64,000 nt of DNA from Echinostoma caproni (Eukaryota; Platyhelminthes; Trematoda; Plagiorchiida; Echinostomatidae). This document shows positions 1 to 10,592 of this stretch, one piece after another. The first letter of the stretch is position 1. Each line of letters opens with the position of its first letter. The notes beneath the pieces were generated by a model. It was not told where the DNA came from, searched no databases, and was given only the letters and a program-made list of their open reading frames with translations. The position numbers were made by a program, and so were the translations under genes. Location of the stretch: the NCBI GenBank assembly GCA_900618425.1, contig UZAN01039867.1:1-64000 (forward strand). The letters are read 5' to 3'.

Positions 1-44
1 CGAGGTGGTAATTTGTTGACTTTAACACTGGGCCACCGCCGTCC
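1..44 (-). repeat. SINE-1 fragment at the window edge
   Basis: The first 44 bases match the tRNA-like head of the SINE-1 family in minus orientation: a GGTGGTAA stretch followed by ACACTGGGCCACCGCCG. The same head is seen at 34681-34721 and 42466-42512. The rest of the element lies outside the window. SINE-1 is recognised here by its internal copies, not by a database name. Confidence 0.55.
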
Positions 45-228
45 TAAATCTTAATTGTTCACTTTCACCAAAAATTCTTGCTTGCTGATGCATCATAGAG
101 AACACATAGTTAAGAACAAGTCACCTTTCCGAGCACCCAATATGTATGTTGTTGAATTTTGAGTGCGTTGTGTGACAGATTTTGGCATGTGACAAATGAA
201 AACAAAATGACTGACTGACAATAAACAC

Positions 229-1419
229 ACAGTATCAATTGATATCTGTTGATGGGGCTACACCGATTTCTCCTCACTAATTTCACTGATTACTTCAGTC
301 AGTGTAATTGCGTTGATGACGTTGCTATTAGTTCTTGAGGATAACAACATTCACAAAATTCAAGAGCATGCAGTGTTGTGATTTCCGGGCAGTCTGCAGA
401 ACATTCGTTTACGAACAACATGCTCGAGTGCACTGCGATAGCATTCGGCTTCAAACAGGAAAATCATCTTTTGTCGTTTGAAGTGATTTCAGAACCATAT
501 CCACTTTTCGTCTGGTGCTTATACAGTTTTCGGATTCGCCAACAAAGACCAACTCCAGTGATCCTGAAGCCAAAGTTGATCAAACCTTTGGTCGAACATT
601 ATTCCGGATTAAATAAGGGGCATTTTGGAGCGGGGTTTGAGAAATCTGTCTATCTGGTTTCATAGGAGTCAACCGAACAAATAAAAAGCTGAAAAGTAGG
701 AGTTATTTAGTGCTCAACACCACACGTATCACATGATGAACCGTTCCGTCACGAAAATAAACATCCAATGATCCAATCGAATTGAATCCCATCTGTCCAC
801 TTTCTGAAAGAAATGTTTATTCACAAAAGTAATGCAAAAATAACATTTTATTTAGCACACTTTCTCCATTGAGCTGTGGATGATTCTTGATGCCACTTCC
901 TGGTCGAAAACAAAAGTATTGTGCATAAATGCTTTACTGAGAAAGAAACTGTAATGCTGAACATTAGCAAATTTTCCTTCTATTGAAAATCGAAGAAAAA
1001 GCAATCCAGATTTTCCTTCATCGAACGGATTATATCCGTTTAGAACCTGTTCATTTGGACGACATGGCTACGATGTTGCAACTGATCGATCTGTGCAGTT
1101 CTCCTCTGTCATGAAAGTGCATTAGGGGTCACTATCTCGAAAGCTCCGCAACATGAAACGACAGGAGACGAACGGCGCATGACACGGATTCACAGAACGG
1201 TAAGGAAGAAACAAATCACCGTCAATCAGTGGAATGTGAGCACACCGAAATCTTTGTGTTAGCAACTTGTGATGCTATACACCACAATGGAGGGAGTCAT
1301 CATGTGGTTACGCCAGTAGCGGGGACCTTGAGTGATCGCGGAGAGTCAGCTGAAAGCAGTGTCGGTGGCGTTATGCACAAAGTCTCAACAGTATAAATAA
1401 TTCAAACCAGATGCATTTG
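229..1419 (+). repeat. Left arm of a 1.2 kb inverted repeat
   Basis: This stretch reappears reverse-complemented at 62530-63697. From 229 to about 647 the copies differ at only about three positions. From about 648 to 1419 they stay alignable, but with many substitutions and indels, roughly 70-75% identity by eye. The outer part includes a shared 95-codon open frame. The last shared word at the inner end is AGATGCATTT. The arm could be a terminal inverted repeat, one half of an old palindrome, two copies of a dispersed repeat, or a scaffolding artefact. The right arm stops exactly at an assembly gap, so its outer limit is unknown. Confidence 0.85.
378..665 (+). other. 95-codon open frame in the left arm, unassigned
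   Basis: An open frame starts MISGQSAEHSF and ends FEKSVYLVS. Its twin on the minus strand at 63261-63548 differs by only two residues (K to Q near residue 67, V to L near residue 94). I recognise no domain, signal peptide or catalytic motif. Its conservation is no stronger than that of the flanking non-coding 229-377, so protein-level selection is not shown. It may be a chance frame inside a recently homogenised repeat. Confidence 0.2.
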
Positions 1420-1805
1420 TAAAATAATCCCATGGACAATATAGAAAACGGTATTCGCGAAAAAATTTCTTTTCGATATATCGCATCTTGTTGTGTGCGA
1501 TACACTGGACCAGGCGATTATCAAAACGTGTTACTGAGCACTGTCCCGCGACCCTCTACAAAGGAACGGTTAGATCTATTCGCAGCTCGGTTCTCGGCCG
1601 TCTCGTCGATAGTGGGCATTCTGTGAACAAATTCGACGCATTCAAAATTATTCAATTCAATTATTATTCAATTATTCAAATTATTCCAAAGGGATAAGAA
1701 AGCAGCTTTTAACGACGGCCGAGGCGATTGCAATCCGAATTTTCAATCCAGAATTATGAAAGCAAAAAAGGCTGATCCACTGTTGTTGCCCTGGCCTGAA
1801 CAGCG
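1420..1805 (+). mobile_element. Penelope-like element fragment, GIY-YIG endonuclease end
   Basis: Conceptual translation with frameshifts gives the C-terminal endonuclease region of a Penelope-like retroelement. A cysteine-containing start with RYTG, the YIG-like motif, lies near 1485-1510. It is followed by RRLSKRVTEHCP, then KGTVRSIRSSVLGRLVDSGH and VNKFDAFK. After an AT-rich interruption at 1640-1690 it resumes with AEAIAIRIFNPEL near 1720-1757. Reverse transcriptase motifs are absent here, so this is a truncated relic. GIY-YIG nucleases nick target DNA for integration in this class. Frameshifts and stops make it inactive. It directly abuts the inner end of the left inverted-repeat arm. 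Confidence 0.7.
1442..1487 (+). repeat. 46 bp inverted match to 2505-2550, left copy
   Basis: Reverse-complementing 1442-1487 gives 2505-2550 with two mismatches in 46. In the Penelope-like fragment this segment would encode ENGIREKISFRYIA just before the endonuclease core. Weaker similarity continues outward in both copies around an ATGCAT word. The pair flanks about 1 kb that holds the tRNA-like sequence. Confidence 0.75.
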
Positions 1806-1934
1806 GATTGATTGTGCATAAAACAGAGCATCAACCTCCTCCCGTCCCCGTCCCTCTTTCCTCGCCTATACAATCACCATTCTCAATCTTAAGAACTAAT
1901 TTTCTTGTTTTTATGTCGATTGTGAAAAGTTCAG

Positions 1935-2016
1935 TAGCCTCCGTGGGATTCGAACCTACGCATGGACACCGCCTACGCTTTGTACGCGCATGCTCTACCA
2001 GCTGATCTACGAGGCC
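1935..2016 (-). tRNA. tRNA-like sequence, probable pseudogene or SINE head
   Basis: On the minus strand the segment folds like a tRNA. A seven-base acceptor arm has six pairs including one G-T. It is followed by U8-A9, a D arm around TAGATCAGCTGG (one mismatch from the A-box consensus), a five-pair anticodon stem with loop GTACAAA, a 14-base variable region and a T arm containing the perfect B box GGTTCGAATCC. The nominal anticodon would be ACA, which is unusual. The long variable region and D-stem mismatch also argue against a working tRNA. No CCA is needed in a nuclear gene, and no T-run terminator follows the 3' end closely. I see no second copy in the window. Confidence 0.45.
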
Positions 2017-2504
2017 ACACCAATAGCACTGATCTTTTTCACATTCGAATTTACCCATCCAACTTACAGAGGCATGTGGCATCCACCAGTTAGCACGTAA
2101 GCTGACTGCCTCGACAAGTTTTCCTTAGAATTTACCGGACTCCACCGAATGAGCTTCTAAGACAAGGTTGTCTTACAAACTTCAAATCTGCCAAACAACT
2201 ATTTCTTGTTTTTGTCTCTAATGTCCCTTCCTGATCACATCACTTGCTGTGCATGACCTATAGTTTCTACCGTATATTACGTAACTTCATTCCGCTCTCT
2301 CGTCTTAGCTCACAACCTTCATTTAATCTGCTCATCTCTCCAACGTTTGTCTATTTGACCTTTGTGTTCTCACCCCCACCCTCAACTATCATTAGCCTTG
2401 TTATATTCTTTTGATCTGTTTGCTCGCCTCTGTCATCGTTACTAACTGAGCTCTAATCGGCCAGTCAGACGTGTGTTGTGATCACCTTATATATGTAAAC
2501 GCCT

Positions 2505-2550
2505 GATGCGATATATCGAAAAGAAATTTCTTCGTGAATACCGTTTTCTA
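2505..2550 (-). repeat. 46 bp inverted match to 1442-1487, right copy
   Basis: This is the inverted partner of 1442-1487 with 44 of 46 bases identical. On the minus strand it sits in an open reading stretch from about 2702 down, ending with ENGIHEEISFRYIA in one frame. That makes it a likely second, inverted scrap of the same Penelope-like element. Confidence 0.65.
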
Positions 2551-4978
2551 GATGCATGTCTCCGCGAAATGGGTTTGAGAATGTCACCTCGAATGGGAAG
2601 GAAACGTTTGCTAACAAATCGCCAAGCTCGGCTAACAGGGGAAATGGGATTCAGTTCAGTCGAGCTGCGGCAACTGATTTTCAATACTTGGTCAAACACC
2701 ATTGTATACCATTGATTTTGTGATTTTCCTGCCTATTTCACGTATTCAACGGGTGTTTTCAACTTCCCAATTTATATTGTTTGTACACTGTGCCTATGTG
2801 GTTGCAGAATATTCACCCGCGGGTTGTATAAAGCGATTCCCTGATATGTTTTTTCTTTACTTGACTATCATTGTTCATGCACGTTCAACAGACATGGTGT
2901 AAAATGAAAAAGACATTGTATTTCTCACAATGATAAAGAATGTGTTCTGCTCCGGTATGTTGATTATCAAATTTCTGAATGTCTATGCACACATACTCCA
3001 CACTAGTTATACTGGTTCCTAGTTAGCTTACCGGTCCGTTCAGTTCAATTCAATTCAGTTCAGCTTGCACCAGACTTTGTGTGGTCCGGCATAATTGTGC
3101 GTCCAGGTAGTTGCGTTGTCCGCTGATCTTGTGGTTTCCAACACTGCGAGCATATAGCTTTTGTAGTATCCCGTCCTCGGCAAGGGATTTCTCGACGAAT
3201 AGGTAGGTATCTTTAAATTGCTTCAAGGAATAAAGAAGCCCAACAATCCGACAAGGTCCCCTTAAAGGCGCTTGCCTTTAAGCCTCCCAGAACCTGACGG
3301 GGAAGGATGTTTCAATGTGGTACTACGTGACAGGTAAAGAACGTGACGCGAATGTATAACGTCACAAGACTGCATCCTCAGACTGAGCACCTTGGTGTCA
3401 CTTTGAGGAATGGATTGGAAACTATCATCGAAGTCGATCCCGGATGCCTCATAGTCGTTTTTGGCATCGCTCTGAGTAGCTGCCCTGCTGCCTTGAATCA
3501 ACACCACTTATTCAGCCTTTATATAGTGCCTACTTTTGACTTCACGTGGCTGTTACTCTATCAGAAGCGGTTTCCATCATGGTGGTATCTAGTAAGTCCT
3601 CCCGGGTTCAGTGGTGCAATGAGTTGCAGTGAACTGTCTTTTATCACTGACCACCTCTCTTCAACGGTAGGCTATGTTGTCCATAAGTCCCAGCTTGAAG
3701 ACTCTTCTTGTGTTTACCACCATAGAGTCGGACCATTTTTATTCCCAGTTTATTGTATTCCGCAATGAATTAAGGCTTTATCAATTTTCCCATTGGGGAC
3801 CTCTATCTTGATGAACACAACCTCCGACCGTGTTCTAGATATCTCTAAGTTGAGGAATGAATACCTTTGGTTGGAACGGAACGCTCGTGTACTGCACAAA
3901 TTAAACCACCACAGTACTACCCATTCCCTTATTTTTCTTGGGGCTTCTTCTTCATCCGATACTATTTCAGTTAGATTTAGATTATCAAGGATGAAAAGCC
4001 TTTAAGCCATTCGAAGCAGCATTTCATAATCCCCTACCTTAGTTAAGATAGGCACCCTATGAAAGAAAATAATTCCTTTGAGTCCAACTTCTAATTAGCA
4101 AACGGTAACCTGAATTTCGGGACTTACCAACTGCGGTAACCACGTCCACTGATGTTGAGTAGAAAACACAGCTGAGAGGAATCCACCTCCTAACTTCCTC
4201 ACCTTCTACTCTACATTTTCTGTATTTAGTGTGCTCCCGTAACCCCGTAACTGTATCTTCTCTCATAAATCAAGTATTTTATTAAATGCAAAGATATCTG
4301 TGTCTCCTGACCTGGTTTGAAGCTTTCTCCGTTTTGCCCCGAGGCTGCAGTAATTGGTTTTTCAGACTGGAACTTCGAGGGGGGCTTCTGCTTGATTATG
4401 TTAAGTTAATCTCTGTTTGTGGCGCCCTCGGACGTAGAACCCGCGGAAAGAAACGTTTGAAAGCTTTTGAAAAAGAATCACACCAATAAATTCCTGGGAC
4501 ATATCCAAGTGTAGTAGCACGCTTGGGGAAAGAATTGTGAACAAACAGACATGAATATTCTTTCTTTAAACCACTCGCAAACTTTCTTTTTTTCAAAATA
4601 GCTATAAAAAACTGTAACTTTATCCATCATATTTTCACATACTTTCGCACGTCTGTTCCAAAATATATCACATTGTAAAACAAAGGTTTGATCAAGATGA
4701 GGTAAACACCGTCCTAGTTGAAAGTAGATGTGTGATTTGTTTTAATTGTATATAGTCTTCGGTACTGACCCGATTTGACTTGAAGTGAAAGTGTAAAATT
4801 TCGATAGAAAACTGTACGTATTTGTCTGTGGTGAACATCCTATGCAATCATTTTTTGTCCGTCTTTCAAACGTTTGAACAGTCCGGTGGAATATATAATG
4901 CGAACACAAATCGGCAAGCAACCTCGTTTTCAGTGTATCTTAATCATGCCATTACAACTCAATAAATATGACTAGTAA
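2551..4978. other. No assigned gene; one unassigned 141-codon frame
   Basis: I recognise no repeat family or protein here. There is a short degenerate TTCAR pentamer run at about 3045-3064. The plus-strand frame at 3343-3768 (141 codons) has no motif I know, and its upstream ATG context and composition do not single it out. Its minus strand carries a TATATAAAGG word near 3516-3525, so part of a decayed LTR is one possibility, but I could not find paired ends. Confidence 0.5.
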
Positions 4979-5188
4979 CAAATAAGGGTTTACTCTTTCA
5001 CTTGCTCTTGTGGAGCAAAGTATGATGGCCGCACGACCAGGCGCATCTGTGAGCATCACTCTGCGTGGTTGAGAAGTGGAGCAATTAAGTCAATCACAAG
5101 TGCGGACGTGTCGCGATTTGTCGACACTAATCACATTGTAAACGTGACCGAAGCGTTCCGACCCCTTCATAGAGTTAAAACGGGATGA
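4979..5188 (+). mobile_element. Penelope-like GIY-YIG endonuclease fragment, open frame
   Basis: An uninterrupted stretch of about 67 codons has no ATG start. It begins VYSFTCSCGAKYDGRTTRR, where VYS is the GIY-like motif and YDG the YIG-like motif. An arginine cluster and an EHHSAWLRSG segment follow, then AIKSITSADVSRFVDTNH and EAFRPLHRVK before a stop. This is the typical order of the Penelope-like endonuclease domain: CSC cysteines, YxGRT, EH, and the terminal VNVxEAFRxxxRV block. No reverse transcriptase lies next to it. A stop codon precedes the fragment, so it is a truncated relic, better preserved than the one at 1.4 kb. Confidence 0.8.
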
Positions 5189-8100
5189 TCTATAGACATG
5201 TGGTTCTTCATTCTAGCAACATCAGAGGCAGTTAGCATCCATCTTCGCAAACCCCTCTGTGTGCTGAGAAACAATTTGGACAAGCACTTAAGCTCCCATG
5301 GCCGGATTGCCGACAAGTGACTCTTCATGAAACATCAGAGCAAATGATAATTGGGGACCAGTTACGATAGAAACTGTTGAATACTTCAATCACTTTCCCT
5401 TTTTTCCTTGTAAATCCTTCGCTGTCACTAGTCCATATTATTGCTGCCATGGCATCAGTAAGATCCATTGGAAACGATTTCATTTGCCGATTTACATTCT
5501 CATTATCCGTCCTTGTCTTTTTACATTCGTTGTAGTTGTTTTCTAAATTTAAGTGATTAATATAATATTTTACGCATTCACTTTTATTCATATTTATGAC
5601 TACCTTGGAGTGTATTTTCTATCGCCCACAGGTTTCGTACAGTCCGAAACATGCATCGGTTTGTCGCTGAGCTACAACTGCAGGAAAGACACTCATTTCT
5701 TCTATGCAGATTCTTGGGCTTATAAAAATGATCGACCGTTGGATTGAAATTGACTAATGCCCGTCTCTCGTGCACAATCAGTCTATCTCATCGTCATTTG
5801 AGATTGCCAATTCAGATAACATGAGATGAAAAACAGTCTAAAGTAAACAACTGCATTGTTGTCTGAAGGAGATTCATCACAACATTTGAAAAGATGTAGA
5901 AAATTTGGCCACGTCCAGATCACCTCATCAGTCAATGCGTACTCAATCAGACGCGCCCGGGAGATATATTGATTTGATCAAACCACGCATGGGTGTTAAG
6001 CCGAGGTTGGATCAAACTGCTGAACAGGATACTCTCGTTTGACAGTTATGGGAAATAAGGCATCAAATGAATCCTTGCGAAACTCACAAAATAGTTTATC
6101 GTATACATGTGACGAATGGGAGGATTTTCAACCAATCACTTTAGCAACAACCAAGGAGTTCTACGTCGCCAAAACCGTTGATACTGTTACGCTACAAGTA
6201 TTTGTGACCCAAGATATTTTAGAACCGAGTAAATTCAATCTTTAGTCAATTTTGGAACGTCAGCTACTATGCCAATCGTATTAAAATGGCAGTTCGACCC
6301 TCTGATACTTTTGCCCACAGTTCGGGGATAACTGTGTCAAACTCAGTAACGTGCACTCTACAGTCACTGGTTGAGTTCACACGGATCTGAATCTGATAAA
6401 GGTATGCTGGATTGTTGAGAGTGAAAACGTGACTGAAAAACTGTCTTATGTTTCCTTTACCCCGCACTTTCCCCACGGAATAACGTGCAAAATAAATGAA
6501 CCTGAGAAGATTTATTTAAAACAGAATCAGATTTATTTTTTCAATATCTTTTCGTTTGCTTTTCAATTTCTATGTTGTGCGCGGTAAATTGAAGACAATA
6601 ATCAAAATTTGCTCCGGGATGGAGTGGAGGGAGGGAATATTTCTCTCCTTCAGAAGTGGGACACCCGTAGATTAAAGCGTTTGAGCTAGCAACGACCGGT
6701 TCTATTCAAGCGTAACAAGAATAAAGTGAATGGGGAACCGGAAGACAGGTTCCATAAAAACAAAACCAAAGTTATTATGTTTTTGTAATAAATTATCAAT
6801 GTTCGGGTTTTGTTCAGGTTGGTGGATATGCACAGATCCTTGAGGAAGAAAGAACGAAACGCTACAATTAGAACCGGTAAATTCAGGGCAGATATACGGT
6901 TTGCGGAAATATGCTGCCAGCCTTTAGATATTGAAAAACAAATCAACTGCAATGATGAGTATCTCATTGTGTGATGAAATCCAACAGCATTTGATCATAC
7001 GACCGGTAAGAAAAGCATCACACATGCACACACACACCCCGTGCGTCAATCCTGGTGGAAACAACTCCCCTATTGAGCGTTTCACGTAAACCCATACAAC
7101 ATGTGTTGTTTGCTTACAAAAGCCATGCACCACACGTTATTGTGCTGTTGCGTTCTGAACGTAAATGACTTCACCCTTTGATGTTTCCTCGGGTTTCAAG
7201 GAAATTAAGTAATATTGGTCAGTTATTGACCTGATGCCCACAGAGCTTGTAAGCTACAATGAACAGCATTCACAGAGCTAAGGCTAGTAGAAAACAATTA
7301 AATCAGATTTACCGTCGTGTTTTTTATGAAACAATAAGAGCTATAATCGATATTGTCTGGCCGGATTTCGACCTTTGCAGACTTACGTCCTTATCCAATG
7401 CTGACCTGCCAGATGAGATAAAACTGGTCGCCCCAAGACAATACAATAAAGATGCACCTGGGATCACCCAGTTGGATCGTGTGTCATATGTCCATTCTGT
7501 GTCAGATGTTTCTGACCCGATGGTTTGTCTGTCCTGCGAAAAATTGATCCCATATTAGTTAAGGAAATCTTAAAACATAATCCCGGTTTTTCTTCTATAT
7601 AAGACAATATGCCGCTGTAATATTGTATAAAAATATTTCTTAACTAGGTAGAGGGAAACGTTTTAGTTTTGTGGGTTAATTTGATTCATCTACTTAGGAT
7701 CGTAATTCAAAAATACAGTGTGAAAATTAGTGAGAGCTTTGAATTCAGCCATAATTGCACAATAAGACCACAGTAGAATGAAATAATCACCGAATTGGCG
7801 AAAATATTCCTAATTGGTTTCTTGCTTTCCTTCCCTTCCCATCCAAACATGTACAGGCTACCGAAAGAACAAATGTCGGAGGTTGGCTATTTTTCTTAAA
7901 AACTACATAGATCTAGAGAGGTGTTGAGAAATTAACTGTATGGTAGCTAAACACAAACGAGTTGTTTGGGCCTTTGAGCATTGAATGCTCGATAATTGCA
8001 AGAGAATGAATACTGATTAGAAGAGACCAGGGAAGTTTATAATAAATTAATAAACAGGTTGACGAAAATGCTGCTCGCTGAAAGATCAAAATCTGAGGAA

Positions 8101-8398
8101 TAAATTTTTCGGAAGGGCTATTTATGAACCGTCTTACTACGTATTCCGCGGAGTTGAAACAGTGACGATGTGGGAGAAAGGAGGCAAAGCACCATGGCAC
8201 ACAGCCTAAGTAATCAGGAGTTGTTTAACTCCCGCAATTTTTTTTATAAAGATTGATCACATATCTTGGAATAAAGAGCTGCATGTGATGCGAAAGAAAA
8301 TACCCGCTTTGTACTTTTGGAACGAAAATTACTAGAATAGGGGTCACAGAAATTGTGAAATAGAAGGACACATTTGATTGTGAATCATAAAATGTGAC
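5189..8398. other. AT-rich sequence without recognised features
   Basis: Only short scattered frames occur. Two look mildly protein-like, at 6039-6245 and 7259-7558, but they have no motif and no clear splice context. A short CA-rich patch lies near 7021-7040. I see no repeat copy shared with the rest of the window. Confidence 0.5.
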
Positions 8399-8572
8399 GG
8401 CAGTGGTGGCCTAGTTTTAAAGTCACCAAATTATCACTCCGGGAATGTATGTGGTCAAATCCAACCACCACCACAGCCATATGACTTTCCCTATTGGGTG
8501 TTGAATGGCAGCCCTTTGGTTGGCCACTTCCCTCTTCTTGAAAATTTTATCATCATATATTCAATAAAGAGA
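8399..8572 (+). repeat. SINE-1 copy, plus strand
   Basis: The tRNA-like head starts GGCAGTGGTGGCC and carries a decayed B box (GTGGTCAAATCC) and the CCACCACCAC stretch. The shared body follows, containing TTGAATGGCAGCCC and TTGGTTGGCCACTTCCC, and it ends TTCAATAAAG before an A/G-rich tail. The order and spacing match the copies at 34.5, 42.4 and 58.5 kb. Pol III promoter boxes in such heads are how SINEs are transcribed. This copy is the most decayed of the full-length ones. Confidence 0.75.
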
Positions 8573-9851
8573 AGTGAAATGAAGAAGAAAGAGAAAGACT
8601 ACAGGGAAAATTATAGGATGAGATGATAACAATAATCCCGTGGAAACTGAATGAAGCAATGAATTGGAGACGATTTTCATCATATCAATCGGATACATAC
8701 ATTCAAGCTAACAAACAACAAGTGCTTTATGAATTAAACAAGAAGTTGACAGAAAAGAATCGGATTTAGAATCACCCGCTCAGATTCACAATGATGGGGT
8801 GTGCTCCTTAGTCCGGTGGAGATAAAGGGTCGGTGGAAAACCTCAGAGGGATTCTACAGATGACTCACGGATCCGGTGGGATAGAGAAAGTAATTGATGT
8901 TGCAAAGACAGAGAACTGGTGTATTGGATTATCCCGAGAACCGGTCAAATAGCCAAAGGTTAGGTAGCAAGTTGTGTACAAAAGGAAAATCGGTCTCTAT
9001 GCGACTATTTCCCGATACATCCGAGTTATAAGGGTAATCTCTGGTTTTTCTCAACCGATTGCACTGGTCTTAGTTACGGTGTTCCGATTCCCTTCCAAAG
9101 TACTAATCCGAATGGCGTTGGTTCAGAGCTCTAGTTTGCAGCACAGTCTGTCTTTCAATGCAAACAAGAAAGACACAATTTTGGATTAGAAAGATGGATA
9201 TTGCCGTTGGTATATTTTTTAATTTCACTACCACCACTGAACATCGTGTTCAGCAGAGCTGTCAAATGAAGTTGAAAAAGCATTAGGTGACAGCGCCCAT
9301 TACCAAGTTACCGGTGGGACGACGAAAGCATTCCCATCAATTAATTATAGCGTTCCCGTTTCGAACTGAGTTCTGCCGTTTGTTTTCGACTGCAAAAAGA
9401 AGGGGAATTAGCTGTTAATTTGGAATAGGAACCGTCAGTGCTTTTTCTGCTGAGGAAAAATTATATTCAAATTACACGACTGCAGCTAGCTGTAAGGCAC
9501 AAACTGATCAGGATTTATCATTTACAGTTCCGGCTTATTACCGGAATGGCTCGCCGTCAATTTTTGATGCAAAATTGAGAAACCAACACAGTGGAAATTC
9601 CTACAGAATGAGGAGAGCAACACAATAAGCGGGGCCGTTTTTTATGAATTATAGACCGCCTAAGAGATAAGTGAATTTGTTTTTCTCTCTTCTGTGTCAA
9701 TCTGAACTGGGAAACAAACGTGATTGAAGAAAAATTTGATGGACAACACTGCTTTGTTTAACAGCTGAAATTTCCCCCTATCAGGTTCACAAAACCCAGT
9801 TTCATCTTGAATCGAATGGAATATCTTTCTCTCGTGCGAAAATGTACGGTC
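8573..9851. other. No recognised feature
   Basis: This is A/G-rich then mixed sequence following the SINE tail. I found no repeat copy, RNA gene or protein-like frame of note. Confidence 0.5.
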
Positions 9852-10592
9852 TTAACTCATCCACAGTAGCAATTGAATTGGAAAATAAATAAACGGCAGA
9901 TAACTATTTTGCCCGACGGGCACAGTATGACAGCAAACCAGATTGAACGACCGAAATTTGTGGATGTTTTGGGTGGGTTGAATAGAAGAGCGACGGGGGC
10001 TGGGTGAGGGCAGTGTCATTCCTTGAACAAAACGATCTTTCGTTTTGTTGACAACGATAGACGTATCTGACATGAAGTAAAATTTTCTTCCGCCGATAGG
10101 AAGGCGACGAGTCACGAAAGCAGGTTCCTGGTCGAAAAATGTGCAATAAGTTTACATACAATGTGGTTAGATGTGTGAACTGTCACCAGTCATTTCAGGG
10201 GAGTATAAAGTGACATAAGAATGTAGTTCGTTGAACCAAAAACAAGCAGCCTGGATAACTGAGAGAGAGGAACCTAAATGTGAGCCAAACTGGGGATCGT
10301 GGGATCGTTCTATGTCACGCTTGGGTGGGGACAGACTCCTCTGGAAACGTGATTTGTGTGAGGCTGTTGGGTAGATGGACTGAGGTGTCATTCTATGCTG
10401 AATATTTTGCAATCCTGGCTGGGGAAGGCGCGTTCCCTCGTGGAAGGAAACCGTTGCATTTATCATGTCGGTTGCATCTGTCCTGTCGAAGGGGGTAAAG
10501 ACTGTAGACACATGGAAGGGTGTTCGATCAAAACTTCCATTAGAGAAAGTAGTTGAGAATATGGAGGTTGATGTTATTAAAGAGGGATTCAT
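9852..10592 (-). other. Protein-like minus-strand block, unassigned
   Basis: Two consecutive minus-strand frames read like a Ser/Pro/Arg-rich disordered protein. One is 141 codons at 10167-10592, containing FQRSLSPPKRDIERSHDP. The other spans about 9852-10130 and contains EPAFVTRRLPIGGRKFYF and TLPSPSPRRSSIQPTQN. A GTGACA donor-like site near 10184 and a TTTTTCGACCAG acceptor-like site near 10132 would define a 60-70 base intron, a size known in flatworms. However, that splice joins the first frame to a third, short one rather than to the second. No domain is recognised. Chance open frames remain possible. Confidence 0.2.

Noticed and set aside
1808..2082. Opposing short frames at 1808-2005 and 1831-2082
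   Set aside because: Both pass through the tRNA-like sequence. The SNPTEAT-type peptide is the usual translation of a B box.
4912..4950. Possible solo terminal repeat of the 46.3 kb MITE (AACCTCGTTTTCAGTG)
   Set aside because: Only a short core resembles the MITE end. Flanking bases do not align, so chance similarity is likely.
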